From an uncultured Chitinophagales bacterium (GTDB lineage Bacteria > Bacteroidota > Bacteroidia > Chitinophagales > Chitinophagaceae), in NCBI GenBank assembly GCA_946886475.1, contig CAMPIQ010000003.1:1-64000 (forward strand): 64,000 bases of DNA, in the 5' to 3' direction. The translations under genes were made by a program, and so were the position numbers. Shown one piece after another: positions 9,781 to 18,397 of this stretch (position 1 is the stretch's first letter; the number at the start of each line of letters is the position of its first letter). The notes under the pieces were generated by a model that saw nothing but the letters and a program-made list of their open reading frames with translations, had not been told where the DNA came from and did not search any database.

Positions 9781-10644
9781 TTATCCGTTCACGATCTCTC
9801 CTCCATTTGGATGTATCACCTGCCCTGTAATATAGGAAGCATCTTCTGAAGCCAGGAAAAGGTATGCCGGTGCCACCTCTGCCGTTTCTCCGGCTCTTTT
9901 CATGGGAACATCGCTGCCGAAAGTGGCCACCTTTTTTTTATCGAAACTGCCAACGATCAAAGGGGTCCAGATGGGGCCCGGTGCCACTGCATTCACCCTG
10001 ATGCCTTTATCAACCAGGTTATGTGACAGGCTTCTTGTAAATGTTACGATGGCTCCCTTTGTGGAAGCGTAATCGATCAGGGAAGGACTTCCCCTGTAGG
10101 CTGTTACTGAAGTTGTATTGATGATGCAGGAACCTTTCTTAAGATAGGGTAATGCAAATTTTGTGATGCGGAACATAGAAAGGATATTGGTTTCAAAGGT
10201 TTCATACAATTGTTCGTCAGAAATATCCGTAATTGATTTTTGCTCGGTTTGAGTAGCCGCATTATTCACCAGTATATGCAGCCTGCCATATTCCCTTATG
10301 GTCTGGTCCACAATTTTTTTGCACTGTCTTTCTTTGCGGATATCACCACCTATCAGCAAACAGCTTCGCCCAAAATCCTCTTCCACCATTCTTTTTACTT
10401 CTTTGGCATCCCTGTCCTCGCTTAAATAAGAAATGGCAATGTCGGCGCCTTCCCTGGCAAATAATAGGGCCACCGCCCTTCCAATGCCGCTATCCCCACC
10501 TGTAATCAGGGCCACCCTGCCCGATAGCTTTTGTGCCGGTTTGGGTTTGATGGCAACAGGCTTAGGTTCCATTTTTTCTTCAATTCCGGGCATACGCTGA
10601 CTTTGTGATTTCCTGATCTTCTTTGTTTTTCCACCCTTTTGCAT
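9781..10644 (-). CDS. Short-chain dehydrogenase/reductase (YhxC/YghA-like)
   Basis: 287 residues. The classical SDR fold starts after a 40-residue N-terminal extension rich in Lys, Gln and Pro, typical of the general-stress SDR subgroup. It has the cofactor loop TGGDSGIG, then NNAA, the catalytic YASTK motif with upstream Ser, and a PGPIWTPL loop. It uses NAD(P)H, but the substrate cannot be told from sequence. It is divergent from the tRNA-Ala gene. The 171-bp gap between lplA and this gene holds nothing I can identify. Confidence 0.92.
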   Translation of the reverse strand: MQKGGKTKKIRKSQSQRMPGIEEKMEPKPVAIKPKPAQKLSGRVALITGGDSGIGRAVALLFAREGADIAISYLSEDRDAKEVKRMVEEDFGRSCLLIGGDIRKERQCKKIVDQTIREYGRLHILVNNAATQTEQKSITDISDEQLYETFETNILSMFRITKFALPYLKKGSCIINTTSVTAYRGSPSLIDYASTKGAIVTFTRSLSHNLVDKGIRVNAVAPGPIWTPLIVGSFDKKKVATFGSDVPMKRAGETAEVAPAYLFLASEDASYITGQVIHPNGGEIVNG

Positions 10645-10701
10645 TTCTTTTTTTTAAAAGGATTTAAAGAAATTATTATGCCGCTGAAAAACGCTTTCCC
10701 T

Positions 10702-10709
10702 TATTTTTG
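10702..10709 (+). promoter_or_regulatory. -7 element (TATTTTTG) of tRNA-Ala
   Basis: Exact match to TAnnTTTG located 18 bp before the first base of tRNA-Ala, a sensible distance for a short 5' leader. Confidence 0.65.
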
Positions 10710-10727
10710 CAGCCATTGAAAAATGCA

Positions 10728-10801
<74 letters not shown>

Positions 10802-10814
10802 CAGCTTCAGAAGG

Positions 10815-10837
10815 TCTGCAGAAATGCAGGCTTTTTT
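10815..10837 (+). terminator. Intrinsic terminator of tRNA-Ala, repeated twice downstream
   Basis: CTGCA (10816-10820), loop GAAA, TGCAG (10825-10829), then GC and six T. The same hairpin recurs 129 bp later (10944-10966) and 258 bp later (11073-11096, with a longer T run). Confidence 0.75.
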
Positions 10838-10854
10838 ATTTTGGTAGTGTTGGC

Positions 10855-10930
10855 AGGAGCGCTCCCCGCCTTAGCGGGGTGCAGGAGGTCGTCGGTTCTC
10901 CCGACTAAAAGTTCGGGACGATATTCTCCA
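10855..10930 (+). pseudogene. Disrupted tRNA-Ala-like copy 1
   Basis: Alignable with tRNA-Ala from the end of the D arm (GAGCGCT) to the acceptor 3' strand. The anticodon arm is replaced by a palindrome (10864-10879) and the T loop is expanded by another (10899-10918). No 5' acceptor strand is evident, so it cannot form a normal tRNA. Confidence 0.6.
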
Positions 10931-10983
10931 CAGCTTCAGAAGGTCTGCAGAAATGCAGGCTTTTTTATTTTGGTAGTGTTGGC

Positions 10984-11059
10984 AGGAGCGCTCCCCGCCT
11001 TAGCGGGGTGCAGGAGGTCGTCGGTTCTCCCGACTAAAAGTTCGGGACGATATTCTCCA
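10984..11059 (+). pseudogene. Disrupted tRNA-Ala-like copy 2
   Basis: Same structure as copy 1, shifted by exactly 129 bp, with palindromes at 10993-11008 and 11028-11047. The lack of differences from copy 1 indicates recent duplication or gene conversion. Confidence 0.6.
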
Positions 11060-11096
11060 CAGCTTTAGAAGGTCTGCAGAAATGCAGGTTTTTTTT

Positions 11097-11250
11097 AATG
11101 GACGGCTGGCACCCCGTTGTTTTGGACAGATAATTCTTAAGGATAATTTAAATCGGTATTAAAAATTGAAACCTCCAACTTATTGACCTTTACACCCTGG
11201 ATCACGCTTTACTTTTTCGGGAAATTCCCCGGTTTTAAACATTCTGTTTA
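11097..11250. other. Gap between tRNA repeats and sufB with no gene
   Basis: AT-rich, with stop codons in all frames that I checked. It holds no hairpin or ORF that I can support; the sufB promoter region starts at its right end. Confidence 0.5.
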
Positions 11251-11262
11251 TACTTTAAAGTA
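11251..11262. promoter_or_regulatory. 12-bp perfect palindrome upstream of sufB
   Basis: TACTTTAAAGTA lies 10 bp before the candidate -7 element of sufB, where a repressor would block RNA polymerase. The operon ends with an Rrf2-type regulator gene, so this is a candidate operator. It does not match the E. coli IscR consensus. Confidence 0.35.
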
Positions 11263-11272
11263 CAAATAGAAC

Positions 11273-11280
11273 TACCTTTG
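11273..11280 (+). promoter_or_regulatory. Candidate -7 element (TACCTTTG) of the suf operon
   Basis: Exact match to TAnnTTTG, 4 bp before the sufB ATG, implying a nearly leaderless transcript if used. The same short spacing is seen at the SMP-30 gene. Confidence 0.5.
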
Positions 11281-11284
11281 CGGC

Positions 11285-12763
11285 ATGAAATCAGATGCAC
11301 TAAAAGACCCGCAGGTGATGGATGATGACCGGACCACTATTGAACAAACAGTTCTTAGCGAATATAAATATGGTTTCGTTACCAATATTGAATCGGATGA
11401 GGCGCCAAAAGGCTTATCTGAAGACACGATCAGGTTCATTTCAGCCAAAAAAAACGAACCGGAATGGATGCTTGAATGGAGACTGAAAGCCTACAGGCAC
11501 TGGCTAAATATGAAAGAACCGCATTGGGCCAACCTCAATTATCCCGCTATTGATTACCAGGATATCATTTATTATTCTGCTCCCAAACAAAAAGCCAGGC
11601 TGAATAGTCTTGATGAAATTGACCCCGAACTCCGGAAAACCTTCGAAAAACTGGGTATTTCACTGGATGAGCAAAAAAGACTGTCCGGTGTTGCAGTTGA
11701 TGCAGTGATAGACAGCGTTTCAATTGCCACCACCTTTAAGGCACAATTGGGTGAACTTGGAATTATTTTCTGCTCCATGAGTGAAGCCATACAGGAGCAC
11801 CCGGAATTAATAAAGAAATACCTGAGCACCGTAGTTCCGGTAACCGATAATTATTTTGCTGCCCTGAATTCAGCGGTTTTCAGTGATGGCTCCTTTGTAT
11901 ATATTCCGAAAGGGGTGCGGTGCCCCATGGAATTGTCAACATATTTCAGGATCAACGCTGAAAATACAGGTCAGTTTGAACGTACGCTGATTGTTGCCGA
12001 AGAAGGCAGTTATGTTAGTTATCTGGAAGGTTGTACAGCACCCATGCGCGATGAGAACCAGTTGCACGCTGCAGTGGTTGAACTGATTGCGATGGATAAT
12101 GCCGAGATAAAATATTCTACAGTTCAAAACTGGTACCCGGGCGATAAAGATGGGAAAGGTGGTATCTACAATTTTGTAACAAAAAGAGGTATTTGTAAAG
12201 GGCATCATTCCAAGATCTCCTGGACTCAGGTGGAAACAGGATCGTCCATTACCTGGAAATATCCAAGTGTGATATTAAAAGGGGACCATTCAATAGGAGA
12301 ATTTTATTCAGTGGCCGTTACCAATAATTATCAGCAGGCAGATACCGGTACCAAAATGCAGCACCTTGGTAAAAATACCAGGAGCCGCATAGTTTCCAAA
12401 GGTATTTCCGCCGGTTTTAGTAATAACAGTTACCGTGGACTGGTTCATGTTGGAAAAAATGCTGCCGGAGCAAGAAATTTTTCCCAGTGTGATTCTTTAT
12501 TACTTGGTGATAAATGCGGGGCTCATACTTTTCCATATATAGAAGTTAAAAATAAAACAGCGGTGGTTGAACATGAAGCCACCACTTCCAAAATTGGAGA
12601 AGACCAGATCTTCTATTGCAACCAGAGAGGTATCAATACCGAAACAGCAGTTGCATTGATCGTGAATGGATTTGCCAAGGAAGTGATGAACCACCTTCCG
12701 ATGGAATTTGCCATTGAGGCCCAAAAACTTCTGGCAATCAGCCTGGAAGGCAGTGTGGGTTAG
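11285..12763 (+). CDS. sufB: Fe-S cluster assembly scaffold SufB
   Basis: 492 residues, the normal length. Contains the SufB family signatures: [54 protein letters not shown] and [18 protein letters not shown] with the conserved Cys residues near the C-terminus. SufB, with SufC and SufD, forms the SufBC2D scaffold on which Fe-S clusters are built from persulfide sulfur delivered by SufSE. It is the first gene of a suf cluster on this strand; sufC starts 60 bp later. Confidence 0.98.
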   Translation: MKSDALKDPQVMDDDRTTIEQTVLSEYKYGFVTNIESDEAPKGLSEDTIRFISAKKNEPEWMLEWRLKAYRHWLNMKEPHWANLNYPAIDYQDIIYYSAPKQKARLNSLDEIDPELRKTFEKLGISLDEQKRLSGVAVDAVIDSVSIATTFKAQLGELGIIFCSMSEAIQEHPELIKKYLSTVVPVTDNYFAALNSAVFSDGSFVYIPKGVRCPMELSTYFRINAENTGQFERTLIVAEEGSYVSYLEGCTAPMRDENQLHAAVVELIAMDNAEIKYSTVQNWYPGDKDGKGGIYNFVTKRGICKGHHSKISWTQVETGSSITWKYPSVILKGDHSIGEFYSVAVTNNYQQADTGTKMQHLGKNTRSRIVSKGISAGFSNNSYRGLVHVGKNAAGARNFSQCDSLLLGDKCGAHTFPYIEVKNKTAVVEHEATTSKIGEDQIFYCNQRGINTETAVALIVNGFAKEVMNHLPMEFAIEAQKLLAISLEGSVG

Positions 12764-12823
12764 CCAAAAGCAAATGGCTTAGGCCAATGTTTAAGACAAG
12801 AATTAAAATAATAATCAAAGAAT

Positions 12824-13588
12824 ATGTTATCAATAAAGAATTTACAAGCTGGCATTGAAGGAAAGGAAATATTAAAAGGCCTGAGTCTCGATGTTAAACC
12901 TGGTGAAGTACATGCCATCATGGGACCAAATGGTTCCGGAAAAAGTACGCTTGCTTCTGTGCTTGCAGGCCGGGCAGATTATGAAGTTACCGGCGGCACT
13001 GTAGAATTCATGGGAAGGGATCTGCTTGAACTTTCTCCGGAAGAAAGAGCCGGTGAAGGGATCTTTCTTGCATTTCAGTACCCGGTTGAAATTCCAGGGC
13101 TCACTACCACAAATTTTATTAAGACCGCAGTAAACGAGGTAAGGAAATACCGCGGTCTTCCGGCGCTTGATGCCGTTCAGTTTCTTAAGATGATGAAAGA
13201 GAAAATGGCGCTGATGGAAATCGGACAATCCTTGCTCAGCCGTTCCCTCAATGAAGGTTTTTCCGGTGGTGAAAAAAAGAGAAATGAGATCTTCCAGATG
13301 GCCATGCTGGAACCCAGGCTTGCTATACTTGATGAAACGGATTCGGGGCTTGATATTGACGCCATCCGCATTGTATCAAATGGTGTAAATAAATTACGAA
13401 GTAAGGATAATGGTGTATTGGTGGTTACGCACTACCAGCGCCTTCTTGATTATATAGTTCCTGATTTTGTTCACGTACTGTATAATGGAAGGATCGTGAA
13501 GTCCGGAACCAAAGAACTGGCTTTTGAACTTGAAGAAAGGGGATACGATTTTATAAAGAATGAAGCAGACGCTAAGCAACCAGCTTAA
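12824..13588 (+). CDS. sufC: Fe-S assembly ATPase SufC
   Basis: 254 residues, an ABC-type ATPase without membrane partner. Walker A is GPNGSGKST, the signature is FSGGEKKRNEI and Walker B is LAILDETDSGLDID. The ETDSGLD form is characteristic of SufC rather than transport ATPases. It drives conformational change of the SufBCD complex. The stop is followed by sufD within about 20 bp. Confidence 0.98.
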   Translation: MLSIKNLQAGIEGKEILKGLSLDVKPGEVHAIMGPNGSGKSTLASVLAGRADYEVTGGTVEFMGRDLLELSPEERAGEGIFLAFQYPVEIPGLTTTNFIKTAVNEVRKYRGLPALDAVQFLKMMKEKMALMEIGQSLLSRSLNEGFSGGEKKRNEIFQMAMLEPRLAILDETDSGLDIDAIRIVSNGVNKLRSKDNGVLVVTHYQRLLDYIVPDFVHVLYNGRIVKSGTKELAFELEERGYDFIKNEADAKQPA

Positions 13589-13609
13589 GTGTTTTTAACA
13601 AGAACAGAT

Positions 13610-14920
13610 ATGAACACATTAGATACGATCAGGGAAAAATATCAGAAGATGCAATCCAATAACGGAAGCAGTTTGCTCACACCAGTAGAGCAAAACGCTT
13701 TTGATACTTTTACCAATATGGGTATTCCAACCTTAAAACATGAAGAGTGGAAGTATACCCGCATCAGCAGCGCATTCAATAAAGAATATGCAATGTCTGA
13801 AGGTGATGTTACAAGTTCAGGGGCTGCGGCCCAGCTGAATGCGGTGAGGCTGCCAGGTCACGAAGAAGCCAATGAACTGGTATTCATCAATGGAATTTTT
13901 GCCCAATCCTTATCAAATATCCGTTCCAGCCACCTGCTGGTTCAGAAGCTTGAAGAAGCTGTAAAAGGAGAACACAAGGAACTGGTGCTTCAACACCTTG
14001 GTCATAGTAATAAGTATATCAAAGATGGTATCCATGCTTTGAATACGGCTTTTGTTGCAGAAGGGATATTCATTTATGTAAAAAAGGGTTTGATCATTGA
14101 CCAGCCGGTTTACATTTATAATATTACAGATGCTACTTCAGCAAATATCCTGGCTCAACCCAGAAGTCTTTTTTACATAGGTGAAAATGCCCAGGTGCAA
14201 ATAGCCGAAACATATGTAACCATTGGAATGGCAGAGAGCTTTACCAACCAGGTAATGGAGATCATTGTTGAAAAAGATGCCATTGCGGATTATTATAAAA
14301 TTCAGAACGATGCTTCCCATACCAACCAGGTGAGTACAACACATTTCAGGCAGACAGGCAAAAGCCTGATCAATGCAGTTACCATTTCTTTAAATGGAGG
14401 CATTGTACGCAATAACCTCAACATTGCTATGGAGGCAGCTCATTCAGAAGCACACATGTACGGACTTTATTTTTTGAAAGGACAGACACATGTGGACAAT
14501 CACACAGTTGTTGATAATGTTCAGCCCAATTGCCAGAGCAATGAATTATACAAGGGGATCATTGATGATTATGCAACAGCCGTATTCAATGGAAAAATAT
14601 TTGTTCAACAGATAGCCCAAAAAACAAATGCATTTCAATCCAATAAGAATATTATCCTCTCGGACAATGCTACAGTAAATACAAAACCACAGTTGGAGAT
14701 TTTTGCTGATGATGTAAAATGTTCACATGGTTGTACCGTTGGGCAGTTAGATGATGAGGCTTTATTTTATTTAAGGTCGAGGGGTGTAGGGGAAAAAGCA
14801 GCAAGGTCCTTGCTGGTACATGCTTTTGCTATTGACATCCTTGAGCATATAAAACCCCTGCCTTTGCGCAATTATGTTGACCAGTTGATATCTCAACGAC
14901 TTGATTTTGATATTGCATGA
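13610..14920 (+). CDS. sufD: Fe-S cluster assembly protein SufD
   Basis: 436 residues from the ATG at 13610 (MNTLDTIREKYQKM). A GTG at 13589 directly after the sufC stop is possible but would add an atypical MFLTRTD. The beta-helix core ends with NTKPQLEIFADDVKCSHGCTVG and LDDEALFYLRSRG, the typical SufD/SufB C-terminal signature with the conserved Cys-Ser-His. It is the partner of SufB in SufBC2D and is needed for iron acquisition. Its stop overlaps the sufS start (ATGA), indicating translational coupling. Confidence 0.96.
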   Translation: MNTLDTIREKYQKMQSNNGSSLLTPVEQNAFDTFTNMGIPTLKHEEWKYTRISSAFNKEYAMSEGDVTSSGAAAQLNAVRLPGHEEANELVFINGIFAQSLSNIRSSHLLVQKLEEAVKGEHKELVLQHLGHSNKYIKDGIHALNTAFVAEGIFIYVKKGLIIDQPVYIYNITDATSANILAQPRSLFYIGENAQVQIAETYVTIGMAESFTNQVMEIIVEKDAIADYYKIQNDASHTNQVSTTHFRQTGKSLINAVTISLNGGIVRNNLNIAMEAAHSEAHMYGLYFLKGQTHVDNHTVVDNVQPNCQSNELYKGIIDDYATAVFNGKIFVQQIAQKTNAFQSNKNIILSDNATVNTKPQLEIFADDVKCSHGCTVGQLDDEALFYLRSRGVGEKAARSLLVHAFAIDILEHIKPLPLRNYVDQLISQRLDFDIA

Positions 14921-16161
14921 ATAATACAGAAACCATAGCAGAAATTTTGGATGTTCAGGCCATCCGGAGCGAGTTCCCTGTGCTGCAAAGAATGGTAAAG
15001 GGAAAGCCGTTGGTTTATTTTGATAATGCAGCAACTACCCAAAAGCCTAAAGTTGTAATTGATGCTTTGACAGATTATTATTCAGGTTACAATGCAAATA
15101 TTCACAGGGGCATTCATACGCTTGCAGAAGAAGCCACAGCTGCTTTTGAAGGAACGCGGGATGGCATAAAGCAATTCATCAATGCAGAAAGCAGAGAGCA
15201 GGTGATCTTTACAAGTGGAACTACTGAAGGGATCAATCTTGTTGCCCAAACCTGGGGTAGGCAAAATATAAATGCAGGAGATGAGATCATCATTTCCAAC
15301 ATGGAACACCATTCCAATATTGTTCCCTGGTTTATCCTTTGCCAGGAAAAAAAGGCCGTATTGAAAGTAATCCCAATAAATGATGAAGGTGAAATTGAAT
15401 TGGGTGCATTCGAAAACCTTTTATCAGATAGAACCAAACTGGTTTCCCTGGTGCATGTATCAAACGCGCTGGGCACCATCAACCCTGTGAAGCAGGTGAT
15501 ACGTAAAGCCCATGAAGCAGGGGCAGTGGTATTGATAGACGGGGCGCAGTCAACCGTTCACCTGGATATTGATGTGCAGGATATGGATTGCGATTTTTTC
15601 GTTTTCTCATCTCATAAACTATATGGGCCAACGGGAATTGGCGCTTTATACGGTAAGAAACATCTGCTGGAAAATATGCCCGTTTACCAGGGTGGAGGAG
15701 AAATGATCAGAGAGGTATCGTTTCAGAAGATTACCTGGAATGACCTCCCGTATAAATTTGAAGCCGGTACACCCAATATAGCCGATACCATTGCATTCAA
15801 CGCTGCAATGACTTTCACAAAAAATATCGGCAAGGATAAAATAAGGAAACACGAAAATGAATTGCTGGCCTATGCTACAGAACAACTGGAGCAGATCAAA
15901 GGGTTAAGAATAATTGGAAGTGCAAAGCATAAGATATCCGTAATATCATTTGTAATTGATGGAATACACCCGCAGGATATAGGAATTCTGCTGGATAATA
16001 AAGGTATTGCCGTCAGAACGGGTCATCATTGTGCGCAACCGCTAATGGACAGGCTTTGCATCAGGGGTACTACGAGAGCCTCGTTCGCCATGTATAATAC
16101 CATTGGGGAGATCGATAGTATGATTGAAGGCCTGCACAGATCAATAAAAATGTTATCCTGA
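14917..16161 (+). CDS. sufS: Cysteine desulfurase SufS
   Basis: 414 residues, group II (SufS/CsdA) cysteine desulfurase. The PLP-binding Lys234 is in SSHKLYGPTG and the catalytic Cys372 is in RTGHHCAQPLMDR. It also has YFDNAATTQKP, TSGTTEGINLVA and EAGTPNIAD. It removes sulfur from cysteine to give alanine and a persulfide that is passed to SufE. It overlaps sufD by 4 bp and is 2 bp before sufE. Confidence 0.98.
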   Translation: MNNTETIAEILDVQAIRSEFPVLQRMVKGKPLVYFDNAATTQKPKVVIDALTDYYSGYNANIHRGIHTLAEEATAAFEGTRDGIKQFINAESREQVIFTSGTTEGINLVAQTWGRQNINAGDEIIISNMEHHSNIVPWFILCQEKKAVLKVIPINDEGEIELGAFENLLSDRTKLVSLVHVSNALGTINPVKQVIRKAHEAGAVVLIDGAQSTVHLDIDVQDMDCDFFVFSSHKLYGPTGIGALYGKKHLLENMPVYQGGGEMIREVSFQKITWNDLPYKFEAGTPNIADTIAFNAAMTFTKNIGKDKIRKHENELLAYATEQLEQIKGLRIIGSAKHKISVISFVIDGIHPQDIGILLDNKGIAVRTGHHCAQPLMDRLCIRGTTRASFAMYNTIGEIDSMIEGLHRSIKMLS

Positions 16162-16163
16162 TA

Positions 16164-16607
16164 ATGAGTGCGCAACGTTCAATAGAAGAAACAGAAAAGG
16201 AGATCGTTGAAGAATTTTCTTTGTTTGACAGCTGGGATGATAAGTATGAATACATAATTGACATGGGCAAAAAGCTCCCACTGTTGGAAGAGGAATATAA
16301 AAAAGATGAAAATAAAGTGAGGGGATGCCAGTCAACTGTATGGCTGACGGGTTATCAGGAAGGAGGAAGGATCTATTTCAAAGCCGATAGCGATGCGGTA
16401 ATTGTGAAAGGATTGATCAGCATGTTGATCCGTGTATTGTCCGGTCAAAGGCCTGATGATATAATAAATGCCCGGCTGGATTTTATCAGGGACATTGGTA
16501 TGATGAGTCATCTGGCTCAAACCAGGTCAAACGGTTTGCTGGCTATGGTTAAACAGATGAAGAATTATGCACTGGCTTTTAAAGCAAAGAATTCAGTAAA
16601 CAATTAA
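16164..16607 (+). CDS. sufE: Sulfur acceptor SufE
   Basis: 147 residues, the normal SufE size. The conserved VRGCQSTVWL motif places the persulfide-carrying Cys55. The N-terminal helix and EYIIDMGKKLPLLEEEYK segment, and the C-terminal helical region, match the family. It accepts sulfur from Cys372 of SufS and hands it to SufB. The start follows the sufS stop by two bases. Confidence 0.97.
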   Translation: MSAQRSIEETEKEIVEEFSLFDSWDDKYEYIIDMGKKLPLLEEEYKKDENKVRGCQSTVWLTGYQEGGRIYFKADSDAVIVKGLISMLIRVLSGQRPDDIINARLDFIRDIGMMSHLAQTRSNGLLAMVKQMKNYALAFKAKNSVNN

Positions 16608-16630
16608 TAATTATGAATTAATAATTATTC

Positions 16631-16942
16631 ATGGAAACAGAAGTATTAAGAGATAAAGCAATAGAAATTATAAAAACAATCTTTGATCCGGAGATACCAG
16701 TGAATATCTATGACCTTGGTTTGATCTACCGGGTTGATATTCTGCCCATCCGCAATGTGCAGGTTACAATGACACTAACAGCACCTAGTTGCCCCGCTGC
16801 CCAGTCATTACCTGTGGAGGTAGATCAGAAGTTAAGACAGATTGAAGGTGTAAATGATGTGCATGTTGTGGTAACCTGGGATCCGCCCTGGGATAAATCA
16901 ATGATGAGCGAGGAAGCTCAATTGGAGCTGGGATGGCTGTAG
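16631..16942 (+). CDS. sufT: SufT/MIP18 family (DUF59) Fe-S assembly protein
   Basis: 103 residues. The DUF59 fold is recognised from DPEIPVNIYDLGLIY, VTMTLTAPSCPAAQSLP with its conserved Cys, and VVVTWDPPWDKSMMSEEA followed by a C-terminal LGW. In suf operons this protein (SufT) supports Fe-S maturation or transfer, like eukaryotic MIP18. Homology to PaaD is the main alternative label, but the suf context favours SufT. It follows sufE by 23 bp. Confidence 0.93.
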   Translation: METEVLRDKAIEIIKTIFDPEIPVNIYDLGLIYRVDILPIRNVQVTMTLTAPSCPAAQSLPVEVDQKLRQIEGVNDVHVVVTWDPPWDKSMMSEEAQLELGWL

Positions 16943-16951
16943 GAAGGGAGT

Positions 16952-16989
16952 GGGGACTCGTGGGTCGTGATCTGGAGTCGTGAGTCGGG
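16952..16989. repeat. Degenerate 7-bp tandem repeat (TGRGTCG)
   Basis: About five imperfect units of a heptanucleotide (ACTCGTG, GGTCGTG, AGTCGTG, AGTCGGG forms) in the sufT-Rrf2 gap. No coding role is apparent. A different heptanucleotide repeat interrupts the helicase gene near 27.1 kb. Confidence 0.6.
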
Positions 16990-17063
16990 AAATGTTGAAG
17001 CTGTTACTTAAAATATCCAAATAGGTTATTGGCGTCTGGAGGTTTAAAATTTTAATAATTAAA

Positions 17064-17537
17064 ATGAAGATCACTGCACAGGAGGAATATGGTTTAAGGC
17101 TTTTGCTTCGCATTGCATCCTGCAGGGACGAAGAGGGCATAAACATTCCCCAGCTTAGTGAAGCTGAAGGGTTAACACCTCCCTATGTGGCCAAACTCTC
17201 ACGAATATTGCGGATGAAAGGATTCATAAACAGCACCCCTGGTAATAAAGGAGGTTATGTGCTTGCAATGCCTGCCGATAAAATTGTGATCAATAAAGTT
17301 CTGAAAGCATTGGGTGGGCCTTTATTCGATACGGATTTTTGCGGAGCCCATACAGGGAGTATGAAATTCTGTACCAATTCAGTTGATTGTTCATCCAGGT
17401 CATTATGGCAAATGATTCAGTTTACTTTAGATCAGCTGCTTGATAAAGTTACCCTGCACGATCTTGTAAACTCTGAAGAAAGTTCTTCCAGGATACTTGA
17501 ACAGTTGTTGCCCCGGCAAGGCAGAAATGCGGAATAA
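17064..17537 (+). CDS. Rrf2/IscR-type transcriptional regulator
   Basis: 157 residues. An N-terminal winged helix (MKITAQEEYGLRLLLRIA through GGYVLAMP) is followed by a three-cysteine segment: Cys93, Cys103 and Cys109 in DFCGAHTG, KFCTNS and VDCSS. In IscR and other Rrf2 proteins such cysteines ligate an Fe-S cluster that tunes DNA binding. Being just downstream of sufT on the same strand, it is the likely feedback regulator of the suf operon. A palindrome TTAAAATTTTAA lies at 17044-17055, just before its start, and another precedes sufB; the two differ in sequence. Confidence 0.92.
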   Translation: MKITAQEEYGLRLLLRIASCRDEEGINIPQLSEAEGLTPPYVAKLSRILRMKGFINSTPGNKGGYVLAMPADKIVINKVLKALGGPLFDTDFCGAHTGSMKFCTNSVDCSSRSLWQMIQFTLDQLLDKVTLHDLVNSEESSSRILEQLLPRQGRNAE

Positions 17538-17657
17538 TCAAATATTTACTTATAAATAAATTGGGGAGGGCAGGTGTGATTATAACAACAACATTAAGAA
17601 ATTGTGTTGCGTTTAATTCCACTTTCTTACATTCGTTCTACACATAAAACACCAGCC

Positions 17658-17861
17658 ATGACCAATCTATTCGAACCTTTTACCCCTGCGTTATTTCAAC
17701 AACAAACCGGTCTTGATGCCCGCGATAATGAGGCCATATACTTTAGATGGGTCAATTCGCAGATCAATTATGCCAATTACCAGAACATGAAAGAAATGAG
17801 CCTTTCTTTAAAGGAAATATTGCGCTTATTAAATGATGATGTAACTGTAAGCCCCAAATAA
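17658..17861 (+). CDS. Small conserved-looking hypothetical protein
   Basis: 67 residues from the ATG at 17658 (MTNLFEPFTPALFQQQTG). The in-frame upstream start at 17604 would add a stretch that looks untranslated. It is soluble, has no signal peptide, and contains aromatic and Asn-rich segments (YFRWVNSQINYANYQNMK) ending in a predicted helix. I do not recognise a family. It is independent of the Rrf2 gene, 120 bp upstream. Confidence 0.55.
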   Translation: MTNLFEPFTPALFQQQTGLDARDNEAIYFRWVNSQINYANYQNMKEMSLSLKEILRLLNDDVTVSPK

Positions 17862-18131
17862 TAGTTCCGGTTTTTCCTGTCCGGACCAGCTACAACAATT
17901 CCCAAAATCACCCTGCCTGCATTTGCCGCATATGTAGGATCTGAATAAATCAAGTTCTTTTACCTGAGTTTAAGGGATTATACTGATCAAGCCGGATTTT
18001 TATTGGCCGTTAACAAATCAGGAGGAATTTGGCTTTGCATTTATAAATTCTATTGTTTATTTTGATGAATATTTTAACACAGCATTGAAAAACCTAAGCG
18101 CTGTAGTAAAGTCCAATAACTCTAAATCCTG
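17862..18131. other. Gap with no recognised feature
   Basis: 270 bases, AT-rich, without a convincing ORF, tRNA or terminator. If the following 70-codon ORF is not real, the empty stretch extends to about 18369. Confidence 0.4.
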
Positions 18132-18344
18132 ATGAAAATGTATTCTTATTTACGCCACCTGATCGTATATTTTGAGCAAGTTTTACATCCTGCCAATGCA
18201 TGGTCATCTTCTCCCGCGAATAATGGAAAAAGCAAAAGAAGAATTAAAAATGGCAGCTCACAAATGTTATCTCCTGATGGCTATAATCTGAGAGGAGGCA
18301 TTTCAAAAAAGCAGGATAAATTACGCCGCAATCCAGCTCCATAA
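18132..18344 (+). CDS. Doubtful 70-residue ORF
   Basis: Basic, polar protein with no recognised motif beyond a short N-terminal hydrophobic stretch (YLRHLIVYFEQVLH). The composition (Ser, Asn, Lys, Arg) is unlike neighbouring genes, and no -7 element is visible. Kept because nothing else occupies the interval. Confidence 0.25.
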   Translation: MKMYSYLRHLIVYFEQVLHPANAWSSSPANNGKSKRRIKNGSSQMLSPDGYNLRGGISKKQDKLRRNPAP

Positions 18345-18369
18345 ACTGAATTACTTTCTGTTTTATATG

Positions 18370-18397
18370 AACTGTATCTTTGTGATACAGTTTTTTT
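18370..18397 (+). terminator. Perfect hairpin with T run, containing a TATCTTTG promoter motif
   Basis: AACTGTATC (18370-18378), loop TTTGT, GATACAGTT (18384-18392) and seven T. It is a good intrinsic terminator for upstream transcription. The sequence TATCTTTG (18375-18382) inside it is also an exact -7 consensus, 15 bp before the next ATG, so it may instead or also be that gene's promoter. Confidence 0.6.

Larger units (their letters stand above)
10802..11096 (+). repeat. Tandem 129-bp repeats derived from tRNA-Ala plus terminator
   Basis: Copy A is 10802-10930 and copy B is 10931-11059, apparently identical. A third partial copy (11060-11096) has only the terminator part. Each full copy contains terminator, a T-rich spacer, GGAGCGCT as in the tRNA D-arm/anticodon junction, hairpin CCCCGC-CTTA-GCGGGG where the anticodon arm should be, then GGAGGTCGTCGGTTC of the variable/T arm. 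A second palindrome, TCCCGA...TCGGGA, sits inside the T loop, followed by CGATATTCTCCA of the acceptor end. They thus resemble tRNA-Ala pseudogenes disrupted by two small palindromes. The apparent protein ORF across them is not real. Confidence 0.8.
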
